This document shows positions 1 through 7,062 of a stretch of DNA of 13,844 nucleotides, piece after piece; the first letter of the stretch is position 1, and each line of letters starts with the position of its first letter. The translations under genes and the position numbers were made by a program. The notes beneath the pieces are model-generated. The model was not told where the DNA came from. It did no database searches and saw only the letters and a program-made list of their open reading frames with translations. Origin of the DNA: Clostridia bacterium (GTDB taxonomy: Bacteria > Bacillota > Clostridia > UBA1381); contig JAFODX010000122.1 in NCBI GenBank assembly GCA_017380475.1, positions 1 to 13,844 on the forward strand, in the 5' to 3' direction.

Positions 1-934
1 CCTCAAGCTTAATTGCAAGGTTGACACAGGCATATGCAGTATCCTGATTTGCACAGCCGTGCATTTTAACCACTGCCTTGCGTGTGCCCAGAAAAACAGC
101 ACCGCCCCGGTCGTTAAATGCGAAAAAGTCGTAAAGCTCATCTCTGACCTTTTGCAGTTCCGGAGAAAGTGTGCCTAAAGAATCAATTGCATTGATTGCT
201 ATCATACCTGCCGCTTCGGTGTTCTTGAGCAGAATATTACCCGTAAATCCGTCGGTCACAATAACATCCGCTTCACTGCCTACCATATCGTTTCCTTCAA
301 TATTTCCGATAAAGTTAAGCGGTAATTTTTCTATCAGCCCGTAAGCCTCTTTAACAAGATTTGTTCCTTTGTGGCGGTTACGTCCTACTGACATAAGTGC
401 AACTTTTGGATTTTCGTTGCCTGTTAGGCTCTGCATAAACGCATTACCCATAAGAGCAAATCTTTTAAGGTCCTCAGCAACACATTCAGTATTTGCACCA
501 CAGTCAACAAGACACACCAAACCGTCTTTTTTACATGGAATAGCCGTTGCAAGTACAGGTGTGCGAAGTCCGGGGATAAGACCGAGCCGGCAAATAGTAC
601 CGACAAGGAGTGCACCTGTGTTACCTGCACTTATCATACCGACAATCTCGTCATTTTTCTTAAGATTCTCAAGTGTCATAACCATAGAAGTGTCATCAGC
701 ACCGTTAAAAACACAGGTCGGCAAATCTGTATCGGAAACGAACTTATCGGTTTCTATAATTTCGATTCTGTCCATATCTGCATCGGCATCGGCGGCATAT
801 TTTAATATGTCGTCTTTGATACCCACAAACACCATTCCGATTTCTGTATTTTCTTTCAGTGCACGCAAAGCACCCGTTATTATCGGCTCGCTTCCCATAT
901 CTGCGCCTAAAGTATCAACAATAATTTTTCTCAT
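1..934 (-). CDS. plsX: Phosphate acyltransferase PlsX (3' end beyond the window)
   Basis: PlsX interconverts acyl-ACP and acyl-phosphate and feeds the glycerol-3-phosphate acyltransferase PlsY in phospholipid synthesis. It is a peripheral membrane enzyme. About 311 codons are open from ATG 934 to the left edge with no stop. The usual length is about 330-345, so only the last few dozen residues should be missing. Family hallmarks are visible: an N-terminal DTLGADMGSEP stretch, ISAGNTGAL near residue 100, VDCGAN, NFIGNIEG, DVIVTDGFTGN and, near the visible end, a GGAVFLGTRKAVVKMHG segment. The SD-like AGGCGG lies 6 nt before the ATG. It follows fakA by only 13 nt and is the fourth gene of the fak operon. 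This fits its job, since PlsX uses the acyl-phosphate that FakA/FakB make. The family call is secure; the 3' end is simply not in the window. Confidence 0.95.
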   Translation of the reverse strand, partial: MRKIIVDTLGADMGSEPIITGALRALKENTEIGMVFVGIKDDILKYAADADADMDRIEIIETDKFVSDTDLPTCVFNGADDTSMVMTLENLKKNDEIVGMISAGNTGALLVGTICRLGLIPGLRTPVLATAIPCKKDGLVCLVDCGANTECVAEDLKRFALMGNAFMQSLTGNENPKVALMSVGRNRHKGTNLVKEAYGLIEKLPLNFIGNIEGNDMVGSEADVIVTDGFTGNILLKNTEAAGMIAINAIDSLGTLSPELQKVRDELYDFFAFNDRGGAVFLGTRKAVVKMHGCANQDTAYACVNLAIKLE

Positions 935-947
935 TATATACCGCCTG

Positions 948-2585
948 TTATTCTATTGCCAGATAAAAATCATAAACCTGCTGTCCGCCGTAAAGGGCAC
1001 CGCATTCTATATGCGGGAAGGACTCGTTTATTCCGGCAATAAGATTGTTTGCTGTTTCTTCTGTAATGCCGTCGCCGTAGAAAACGGTTATGACCTCTTT
1101 TGTATCAATGTCAGGCAAAAGCTCAAGCATTGATATTGCCGCACCTATATTATTATCGCAGGTACAAAGTATTTCACCATCTGCAATACCCATATATGTA
1201 CCGGCTTTGATTTCTACACCGTTTATACAGGCGTCGTGTATCGCTGTAGTGATACTGCCCGAAGTTACAGAGGAAAGACACATTGTCATATCGTCAATAA
1301 AAGCATCGATATCCTCTGCCCATGTATTCATCATTGAGAGTGCAGAATAGCCTGCAGCCATAGATTTTGTCGGGATGACACGCACATCTGCATCTGTATA
1401 TAAATCTGCCGCCTGCTGTGCCGCAAGTAAAATATTCGAGTTATTGGGCAGAACGACAATATATTCAGCATTGAGCGTCCTGAACGCATCAAGGAAATCC
1501 TGTGTTGACGGGTTCTGAGTCTGTCCGCCGTCAACTATGCGTGACGCACCTATTTCAGCGAAATAGCTTGCAAGTCCGTCACCTGATGCAACAGCAACAA
1601 CGGCATATTTCACACGTTCTGCTGTTTTTGGTGCATTTTCTGTGATTTCATTATGCTGAACGGACATATTTTCTATTTTTACGGATATAAACTCACCGTA
1701 ATTTCTTGCAAAAGCAAGCACTTTTTCAGGTGTAAACGTATGCACATGAACTTTAACAATATCATCATCCTGAACGGCAACAATTGAATCGCCGACCGAT
1801 TCCAGATATGAAATCATATTCCCGATTGAAAAAGTAGCTATATTTGTTTTTGCGTGCATAAGCTGTAAGATAAATTCCGTGCAGTAGCCGTATTCAAGCA
1901 CACTGTCAGGACCGAAGGAGGCAGTTGCGGGTGCAATCACCAGATCTTCACGGTCGCTGTCGGTTTCTATTATTTCACCGTTAAGGTATGCAAGCATACC
2001 CTCAAAAATATATATAATTCCCATACCTCCGCTGTCAACAACGCCTGCTTCTTTAAGAACGGGCAACAGCTCCGGAGTATGGCTCAGGCTCTTCTGCATT
2101 TCTTTGAGAACATATGCAAAGCCTGATTCAAAATCGGCAAATTCTTCGGTATCCTCACAGGCTTCATAGGTTTCACGCAAAACAGTAAGCATAGTACCCT
2201 CAACGGGGTTTGCCACGGCTTTGTATGCACTGTCCACTCCCTGCTTCAGAAACGGGGTAATATCGGACGGAACCATAACGGATTTACCGTCAGATGCGAT
2301 AGACAGACCCTTTATAAACTGTGAAAGTATAACACCTGAGTTTCCGCGTGCAGACAGGAGTACGGCTTTTGAAAACTTTTTCATTGATGCAGAGACGTCA
2401 TCATCCTCCTGCATTTGGGCATGCACGCCTCCGCTTAAAGTTTTCGCCATATTTGAGCCTGTATCACCGTCAGGTACGGGGAAAACGTTCAAATCGTTTA
2501 CCTGTGCTTCTTTGCGGCATAAATTACGATATCCGTTTGCAAACATTTCGAGCAAAATGCCTGCATCAATCTTAACAATGCTCAT
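948..2585 (-). CDS. fakA: Fatty acid kinase catalytic subunit FakA (DAK2/DhaL-domain protein)
   Basis: FakA is the ATP-binding kinase subunit that phosphorylates a fatty acid held by FakB to give acyl-phosphate for membrane lipid synthesis. The 545 residues match the family length. The N-terminal DhaL/DAK2 domain (about 1-205) has NVFPVPDGDTGSNM at 33-46, whose Asp residues (D39, D41) chelate Mg-ATP, and SARGNSGVILSQ at 78-89. The middle domain has GYCTEF (C233) and KVHVHT (H279, H281). These match the Cys/His/His metal site that I recall from staphylococcal FakA. The remaining C-terminal part resembles the DegV-like region that docks FakB. The gene starts 5 nt after the fakB stop and ends 13 nt before plsX, so it is co-transcribed with both. 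All recognisable catalytic residues are present. Confidence 0.95.
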   Translation of the reverse strand: MSIVKIDAGILLEMFANGYRNLCRKEAQVNDLNVFPVPDGDTGSNMAKTLSGGVHAQMQEDDDVSASMKKFSKAVLLSARGNSGVILSQFIKGLSIASDGKSVMVPSDITPFLKQGVDSAYKAVANPVEGTMLTVLRETYEACEDTEEFADFESGFAYVLKEMQKSLSHTPELLPVLKEAGVVDSGGMGIIYIFEGMLAYLNGEIIETDSDREDLVIAPATASFGPDSVLEYGYCTEFILQLMHAKTNIATFSIGNMISYLESVGDSIVAVQDDDIVKVHVHTFTPEKVLAFARNYGEFISVKIENMSVQHNEITENAPKTAERVKYAVVAVASGDGLASYFAEIGASRIVDGGQTQNPSTQDFLDAFRTLNAEYIVVLPNNSNILLAAQQAADLYTDADVRVIPTKSMAAGYSALSMMNTWAEDIDAFIDDMTMCLSSVTSGSITTAIHDACINGVEIKAGTYMGIADGEILCTCDNNIGAAISMLELLPDIDTKEVITVFYGDGITEETANNLIAGINESFPHIECGALYGGQQVYDFYLAIE

Positions 2586-2590
2586 TTTAA

Positions 2591-3481
2591 TTACTCGCTT
2601 CCTTTAACAGTGACCTTTTTACCGTAGCAGTATGCAATTATTGTTCCGGGTCCTACACAAGAACCAACGATAGGTCCGATATTATTCATCATAACGTTTT
2701 TAAACGGTACAAGTTCAAGAATTTTATCACGAAGGGCTTCAGCGTCCTCCACGCAGTCTGCGTGTGTTATGTAAAGGCAGTCCATACCGTCTTCTTCAAC
2801 AACCTCGGCAACACGCTGTGCAATTTTTGCTTTTGCATTACCTGCACCCTTTACCTTTTCAACGGCATAGTTCTGACCTATAATATCTGAAATAATAATA
2901 GGCTTGATTCCGAACATATTACCGAAGAATGCACTTGATGCCTTAACTCTGCCCGCACGGCGCAGATAATCAAGATTATCAACCGTACCGAACTGGTTAA
3001 CTTTAAGTCTATTATCTTCAATATACTGAGCAGTTTCGTCTATGCTTTTGCCCTCTTTGCGAAGCTCTGATGCACGGATTACCATAAATCCCTGACCGAG
3101 AGAACTGCAGAGTGAGTCAACACATACAACCTTGTTATCCTTGTATTCTTCAGCAAGTTCGGCAGCAATAACCTTTGCAAGATTAACCGAGCCTGAAAGT
3201 GCTGATGAACATGATATGTAAAGAACATCCTTACCCTCTTTGAGATAATGGGTAAACTTGCTGATGAATGCTTCACGGGGTACTTGTGTGGTTGTAGCTC
3301 TCTTTCCGTTACGCATAAAGTCATAGAATTCTTTTGCGGAGTGGGTTTCCCAGTCAAGGGAAGCAACATACTCTGTTCCGTCAATAACATAGTTCATTGC
3401 GACATAATCAACGTCGTATTTTTCTCTTACGTCTTTTGTCAAATCTGAGGTAGAGTCTGCAATAATAACAAATTCGCTCAT
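2591..3481 (-). CDS. fakB: DegV-family fatty-acid-binding protein FakB (paralogue 1)
   Basis: FakB proteins bind a fatty acid and present it to FakA for phosphorylation. This copy has 296 residues, the usual DegV length. It opens with FVIIADSTSDLT (4-15). It has TTTQVP (63-68), the ISCSSALSG ligand loop (89-97), LDYLRRAGR (170-178) and the C-terminal GPG turn (277-279). The family normally has a His two residues before the GPG stretch (G-x-H-x-GPG). Here that residue is Cys275 (GSCVGPG). An AGGAGA ribosome binding site sits 9 nt before the ATG. It lies 15 nt downstream of the second fakB and 5 nt upstream of fakA. The paired paralogues suggest that each prefers a different fatty acid, as described in other Firmicutes. 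The chain preference cannot be read from the sequence. Confidence 0.9.
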   Translation of the reverse strand: MSEFVIIADSTSDLTKDVREKYDVDYVAMNYVIDGTEYVASLDWETHSAKEFYDFMRNGKRATTTQVPREAFISKFTHYLKEGKDVLYISCSSALSGSVNLAKVIAAELAEEYKDNKVVCVDSLCSSLGQGFMVIRASELRKEGKSIDETAQYIEDNRLKVNQFGTVDNLDYLRRAGRVKASSAFFGNMFGIKPIIISDIIGQNYAVEKVKGAGNAKAKIAQRVAEVVEEDGMDCLYITHADCVEDAEALRDKILELVPFKNVMMNNIGPIVGSCVGPGTIIAYCYGKKVTVKGSE

Positions 3482-3496
3482 TTTTTTATGTCTCCT

Positions 3497-4444
3497 TTAT
3501 CTGGTATTTTTAAGCTCCTTCAGTGCTTCTGAAAGTGCATTTTGTTCTATGCTGTGGTCATCTGAAACCGGATTTCCTATGAAGTATACTGCACATAATC
3601 CCGGTCCTGTTGATGCACCGCATGACATACTGATGTGATTTATAATAATATCTTTCGGCTTGATTTCTTCCCGCAGTCTTTCTGCAAGCAGTTCTGCATT
3701 TTTTTCACGGTTTGAGTGTGAAACGAACAGAATCTGTTCTTCGGGATTTACTATAAGCCGTTTAACATAACCGACAGTCGCCTCGATAGCCGATTTTGTA
3801 CCTTTTGCTTTGCCCACAACAGCGGGCAATCCCCCGGCACTGAAATCGCCAAGAGAATTAACGCCGACAAGTGTTCCGAAAAGTGCTTTCAGGTTTGAAA
3901 TGCGTCCTGTTTTAACACAGAAGAACAAATCATCAAGAGGTCCCATCTGGTGGATGCAATGCTTAATAGTATCAAGATATTCAGCGGTTTCTTCTATTGA
4001 TGCACCTTTGCTTTGCATCTCATAACCTTTGGAAATAAGCAGAGTTTCTGCTGAAGCATATCGCAACGAGTCGATACAGATAATCTTACGTTCAGGATAC
4101 TTCTTCAAAAGGTCTTTCGCTACTGTTTTACAGCATTGAACTGTTCCCGAAAGAGCAGATGAGAGCGAGATGCTCAGTATATCAATCCCTTCCTTTAAGA
4201 ACGGTTCATAAACCTCCATAATTTCCCCAACCGGAGGTGTTGCCGTTTTATACAGTATATTTCGTCCTTTCATTGAGAGGTAGTAATCCTCAGGTGTTAT
4301 ACAATCCCAATCCACATCTGCAAGCATCTGTTCGCCGTCCGGTCTGTAAACAGTTCCTCTGACAACCGCAGGAATACCAAAGCGTTCACGTATAGCCAGA
4401 GGCACATCTGCTGAGGAATCGGGGATAATAACAAATTTTCCCAT
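3497..4444 (-). CDS. DegV-family fatty-acid-binding protein FakB (paralogue 2)
   Basis: This is a second FakB-like protein of 315 residues and the first gene of the fak operon. It opens with KFVIIPDSSADVP (3-15) and has SISLSSALSGT (91-101) for the ligand carboxylate, a CVKTGRIS segment (176-183), and GASTGPG (276-282) where most DegV proteins have G-x-H-x-GPG. The Pro-containing GIKPI segment of paralogue 1 is replaced by GVNSL, and a Gly-rich stretch (FSAGGLP) follows, so its pocket has probably diverged. I chose ATG 4444, preceded by AGGATGG. A longer frame opening with TTG at 4504 would start on the -35 box of the promoter and code through the -10 box, so it cannot be the translation start. 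The fatty acid it binds is unknown. Confidence 0.88.
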   Translation of the reverse strand: MGKFVIIPDSSADVPLAIRERFGIPAVVRGTVYRPDGEQMLADVDWDCITPEDYYLSMKGRNILYKTATPPVGEIMEVYEPFLKEGIDILSISLSSALSGTVQCCKTVAKDLLKKYPERKIICIDSLRYASAETLLISKGYEMQSKGASIEETAEYLDTIKHCIHQMGPLDDLFFCVKTGRISNLKALFGTLVGVNSLGDFSAGGLPAVVGKAKGTKSAIEATVGYVKRLIVNPEEQILFVSHSNREKNAELLAERLREEIKPKDIIINHISMSCGASTGPGLCAVYFIGNPVSDDHSIEQNALSEALKELKNTR

Positions 4445-4475
4445 ATATGTCACCATCCTATCATCATATACTGAA

Positions 4476-4504
4476 ATTATAACATACCGGGTAATTATTT
4501 TCAA
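4476..4504 (-). promoter_or_regulatory. Sigma-A promoter of the fak-plsX operon
   Basis: On the minus strand, TTGAAA (4504-4499), a 17-nt spacer and TATAAT (4481-4476) form a near-consensus promoter. TG one base before the -10 box makes it an extended -10. Transcription should start about 30 nt before ATG 4444. I saw no FapR-like or FabT-like operator nearby. Confidence 0.8.
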
Positions 4505-4524
4505 GAGAAATTTATAAAAAAGTA

Positions 4525-4553
4525 GTGCATTTTGGAGAAGAGTGTGGTATAAT
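4525..4553 (+). promoter_or_regulatory. Probable extended -10 promoter of the hydrolase-deacetylase pair
   Basis: TATAAT at 4548-4553 is preceded by TG and one base (TGGTATAAT). The -35 region at the usual distance (4525-4530) is a poor match, so the extended -10 would have to carry recognition. It is back-to-back with the fak promoter, with about 20 nt between the two -35 regions. The AGGGGGG ribosome binding site at 4572-4578 and ATG 4586 follow. Confidence 0.55.
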
Positions 4554-4585
4554 ATCTGAAAAGGATAAAATAGGGGGGATTTTGT

Positions 4586-5548
4586 ATGCCGTGGTGGCTA
4601 TACATATTATTGGGGATTATCATACTTGCCGTTCTGGGCGGTCTGGGCGCAATGCTTTATATTACAATACCGATTGCCAGACGTGTGTATTTTGAGCAGT
4701 TGGTAAAGACTTCGGAAGAAAAATGGGGACGTGTATGTTCAGCCCCTGACAACGAAGAACAGCTTGCGATGTGGAATGCAGGCATAGAATGGGCAGAGCC
4801 GCATAAAGCTGTTATGAAAGAGGTTGAAATCGAAAATGACGGACTTAAGCTTTACGGCGAGTACTATGATTTCGGCAGTGATAAATGTGCAATCATTCTG
4901 CCGGGCAGATGCGAATGTCTTATATATTCATATTACTTTGCAGAGCCGTACCGGAGAGCAGGAATGAATGTGCTTGTTATCGACTCACGCTGTCACGGAA
5001 AGAGTGACGGAAAATATTCAACAATCGGTCTCGGAGAATCGGAAGACATAAAAGCATGGATACGCTATATGGAAGGTGAGTTTGGTATCAGGTCGTTCTG
5101 GCTCCACGGAATATGCATAGGAAGCGGAGGAGCGTTGCTTGCGGCAAAATCAGAAGACATCGCAGAGAAAATAGGCGGAATTGTGCTTGAGGGTTGTTTT
5201 GTTGATTTCCGTGAATCGTTTAAACAGCATATGATAACCGACAAGCGTCCGGTTTTCCCTGTACTTGACCTGGTTATGCATAATATAAGGCGTTATGCCG
5301 GTGTTGATGTAATGAAGATAGCACCGATAAAACTGGTTAAACATATTCATTGTCCGATTTTGTTTTTGTTTGGCAGACAGGACAAGTTTTCAATCCCTCC
5401 CAAGAGCGTAAAGCTTTTCGGTGCGTGTGCATCGGTACATAAAAAGCTTGTATGGTTTGACAAGGGGTGTCATTCACATCTGAGAATCAACAATACCGAA
5501 CAATATGATAATTCAATAGTAGAGTTTGTGAAAGAGTATGAAGAATAA
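4586..5548 (+). CDS. Membrane-anchored alpha/beta hydrolase with a Cys at the nucleophile position
   Basis: This 320-residue protein begins with one hydrophobic segment (about 4-30) followed by Arg-Arg, probably an anchor that leaves the catalytic domain in the cytoplasm. An alpha/beta-hydrolase domain follows. It has the strand and oxyanion region IILPGRCE (103-110), VIDSRCHGKSDG (131-142), the nucleophile elbow LHGICIGSGG (173-182), the acid-residue strand LFGRQDKF (261-268, D266) and the C-terminal His (KGCHSH, H296 or H298). Related hydrolases have G-x-S-x-G at the elbow; here it is G-I-C-I-G, so Cys177 replaces Ser. Dienelactone hydrolase uses such a Cys-Asp-His triad, so activity is possible. 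The substrate is unknown. A strong ribosome binding site (AGGGGGG) lies 7 nt before the ATG. The stop overlaps the next start by 11 nt, indicating translational coupling to the deacetylase. Confidence 0.85.
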   Translation: MPWWLYILLGIIILAVLGGLGAMLYITIPIARRVYFEQLVKTSEEKWGRVCSAPDNEEQLAMWNAGIEWAEPHKAVMKEVEIENDGLKLYGEYYDFGSDKCAIILPGRCECLIYSYYFAEPYRRAGMNVLVIDSRCHGKSDGKYSTIGLGESEDIKAWIRYMEGEFGIRSFWLHGICIGSGGALLAAKSEDIAEKIGGIVLEGCFVDFRESFKQHMITDKRPVFPVLDLVMHNIRRYAGVDVMKIAPIKLVKHIHCPILFLFGRQDKFSIPPKSVKLFGACASVHKKLVWFDKGCHSHLRINNTEQYDNSIVEFVKEYEE

Positions 5549-6386
5549 AAAACAAAAATATGCGTGTTTTTCAATAGATGTTGAACGGTTTATCGACACG
5601 GAGTGTGTTCGTAACGCCAATCAGCCGATTGAGCAGACGATGCTTGACGGGCTTGACAGGTATATGGAAATACTGGACAGGCATAATATAAAAGCCACGA
5701 TGTTTGTGCTCAGCGATTTTGCTGAGGATATATATGAACAGTTAAAAAAGCATCTGGAAAACGGACATAAGCTTGCTCTCCACGGCAAAGAGCATATAGC
5801 ACCAAGAAAACATTCAAACGAGAAGTTCAGAGCACAGATTATAAGTGCAAAGACCAAGCTTGAAAAAATGTTTGACACGGAAATCACGGGTTACCGTGCA
5901 CCGCATTTCAGTATCGACCGTGACAAGCTCGGAATCCTGAACGAGCTGGGCTTCAGATATGATTCGAGTCGTATGGATTTTCCTACAGCAAGATATACAA
6001 CATACGTGGATATGGACGGTTTCGAGAACCCGACAGGTGAAATATACAAAAAAGAAGAATTTTATGAGTTTGGTGTTCCGACGCAGAATGTTTTCGGTAA
6101 GAAGTACCCCATTTCAGGCGGCGGATATGTGCGTATGTCAAACTGGTTTTTCATAAACGCACTTATTAAGCGGTATGCGAAGAAGAATGATTATTATATG
6201 TTTTATCTGCATCCGTTTGAGCTGTCAAAAGAAAAACTGCCAAAGCTCGGAAAGTTAAAGTTTTACGATAAAATGTACCTGAAAAAAGGTAATCTTCTGT
6301 ACAGATACAAGATAGAAAACATTATAAAAATACTAAAAAAAACAGGGTATAAATTTACTACATTTGAAAAGCTTGTAAATGAATAA
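5538..6386 (+). CDS. Polysaccharide deacetylase family protein (NodB homology domain)
   Basis: This is a 282-residue metal-dependent carbohydrate deacetylase, expected to remove N- or O-acetyl groups from a glycan or glycan precursor. Motifs in order are FSIDVE (11-16, Asp14), LHGKEH (81-86, the H-x-x-x-H metal ligands His82 and His86), GYRAPHFSID (118-127) and YLHPFE (223-228, His225). The D-V-E form of the first motif, instead of D-D-G, resembles the deacetylases linked to exopolysaccharide clusters rather than secreted chitin deacetylases. No signal peptide or membrane segment is visible, so it probably acts in the cytoplasm or as part of a complex. The start lies inside the end of the hydrolase gene with only a weak GAAAGAG upstream, so translation probably depends on coupling. 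No glycosyltransferases lie nearby, so the glycan is unknown. Confidence 0.88.
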   Translation: MKNKKQKYACFSIDVERFIDTECVRNANQPIEQTMLDGLDRYMEILDRHNIKATMFVLSDFAEDIYEQLKKHLENGHKLALHGKEHIAPRKHSNEKFRAQIISAKTKLEKMFDTEITGYRAPHFSIDRDKLGILNELGFRYDSSRMDFPTARYTTYVDMDGFENPTGEIYKKEEFYEFGVPTQNVFGKKYPISGGGYVRMSNWFFINALIKRYAKKNDYYMFYLHPFELSKEKLPKLGKLKFYDKMYLKKGNLLYRYKIENIIKILKKTGYKFTTFEKLVNE

Positions 6387-6420
6387 AACGGATACACCGA
6401 TTATAGATGTATCCGTTTTA
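6384..6420. terminator. Bidirectional intrinsic terminator between converging operons
   Basis: A perfect 13-bp inverted repeat (arms 6384-6396 and 6408-6420) encloses an 11-nt loop and is A/T-rich at both outer ends. TTTTA follows on the plus side and TTTTATTC on the minus side, so it can act both ways. The outermost triplet of each arm is the TAA stop of the gene arriving from that side: 6384-6386 for the deacetylase and 6418-6420 for the LRAT-like gene. Confidence 0.85.
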
Positions 6421-6822
6421 TTTTAAGTTAAGTTTTTTTCGTATATCTGACCTGACATCGTCAAGAAACGACCGTTTCTCGCCGAACATACAGTCATACG
6501 CAAAATGCTCGCAGTTGTTGTTAAGGATATTATATCCTTTCTCGCCTACACGTGAAAGTGCAAGCTCAACAGTTTTCTCAGGCGAACGGCGTTTACGTTT
6601 TTCGGAAAAATCGAGCTTTGATGTTTCTACAAACTCGCACTCTGAAAATTCGTCTATACCTGTTATAAGCACTGCAATCTCGTCAGGTGGTGTATTGCCG
6701 TTATTGCGTCTTCCGAACTGAATAACCGTTTCAGGGTCTTTATAAATCCCGTAATGGTAATAAAAACTCATTTTTACCCGAACCATATCGCCGAATTCGG
6801 GAGTATTCTGTGTCCATTGCAT
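6418..6822 (-). CDS. LRAT/NlpC-P60-type thiol acyltransferase-like protein
   Basis: This 134-residue protein matches the lecithin-retinol acyltransferase (LRAT) fold. GDMVRVK (11-17) leads into the H-box YHYGIYKD (22-29, His23). Near the C-terminus lies the signature NNNCEHFAYDCMFG (101-114) with Cys104, followed by KRSFLDDVR, close to the R/K-S segment after the Cys in animal LRAT/PLAAT proteins. These enzymes form an acyl-Cys intermediate and move acyl groups between lipids or to amines; some bacterial members may be hydrolases. The third catalytic residue, usually His twelve residues after the first (VIH), is Gln35 here (VIQF). There is no membrane segment, unlike vertebrate LRAT. It is the last gene of the acyl operon, starting 3 nt after the ACP stop, with its ribosome binding site (CAGGGA) inside the ACP gene. 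An acyl-transfer or acyl-thioester hydrolysis role is inferred. Confidence 0.85.
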   Translation of the reverse strand: MQWTQNTPEFGDMVRVKMSFYYHYGIYKDPETVIQFGRRNNGNTPPDEIAVLITGIDEFSECEFVETSKLDFSEKRKRRSPEKTVELALSRVGEKGYNILNNNCEHFAYDCMFGEKRSFLDDVRSDIRKKLNLK

Positions 6823-6825
6823 AGT

Positions 6826-7062
6826 TTATCCCTGCTCTTGTATCTTTCTTATTACATCAGCTACCGTATTCATATTTTCAAAATCTGAATTGGTGAACTT
6901 CACTCCGTATTTTTCTTCAAGCACCATTGCCATATATAGAAGAGAAATAGAGTTCATACCCACATCCTTACGTAAATCTGAATTTTCATTAAAAGCGGAT
7001 AAATCCATATCGCTTCCGAAAACTGTGTGGAATATTTCCTTTAATTCTTCGACTGTTACCAT
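6826..7062 (-). CDS. Free-standing acyl carrier protein
   Basis: This is a 78-residue acidic protein with the acyl-carrier fold. LKEIFHTVFG forms helix I. A linker leads to DVGMNSISLLYMAMVLEEKYG (33-53), with the phosphopantetheine-accepting Ser38 at the start of helix II. FENMNTVADVIRKIQEQ forms the C-terminal helix. The usual DSL around the serine is N-S-I here (G-M-N-S-I). With the genes around it, this points to a dedicated carrier rather than the housekeeping fatty-acid-synthase ACP. Its start overlaps the stop of the upstream acyltransferase gene by 7 nt (ATGGTAA), with GGAGG 8 nt before the ATG. It presumably receives or delivers the acyl group used by its operon partners. No phosphopantetheinyl transferase is encoded in the window. 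Confidence 0.92.
   Translation of the reverse strand: MVTVEELKEIFHTVFGSDMDLSAFNENSDLRKDVGMNSISLLYMAMVLEEKYGVKFTNSDFENMNTVADVIRKIQEQG

Noticed and set aside
369..1133. A 254-codon plus-strand open frame opposite plsX and fakA
   Set aside because: It runs antisense to two clearly conserved genes, has no ribosome binding site or recognisable domain, and crosses their junction. It is a shadow of their codon use.
4445..4504. A longer start (TTG 4504) for the first fakB gene
   Set aside because: The added 20 codons coincide with the -35 and -10 boxes of the operon promoter, and ATG 4444 has its own ribosome binding site.
4445..4585. A fatty-acid-responsive operator (FapR or FabT type) between the divergent promoters
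   Set aside because: No sequence resembling the known FapR or FabT palindromes was found; only the two promoters are visible.
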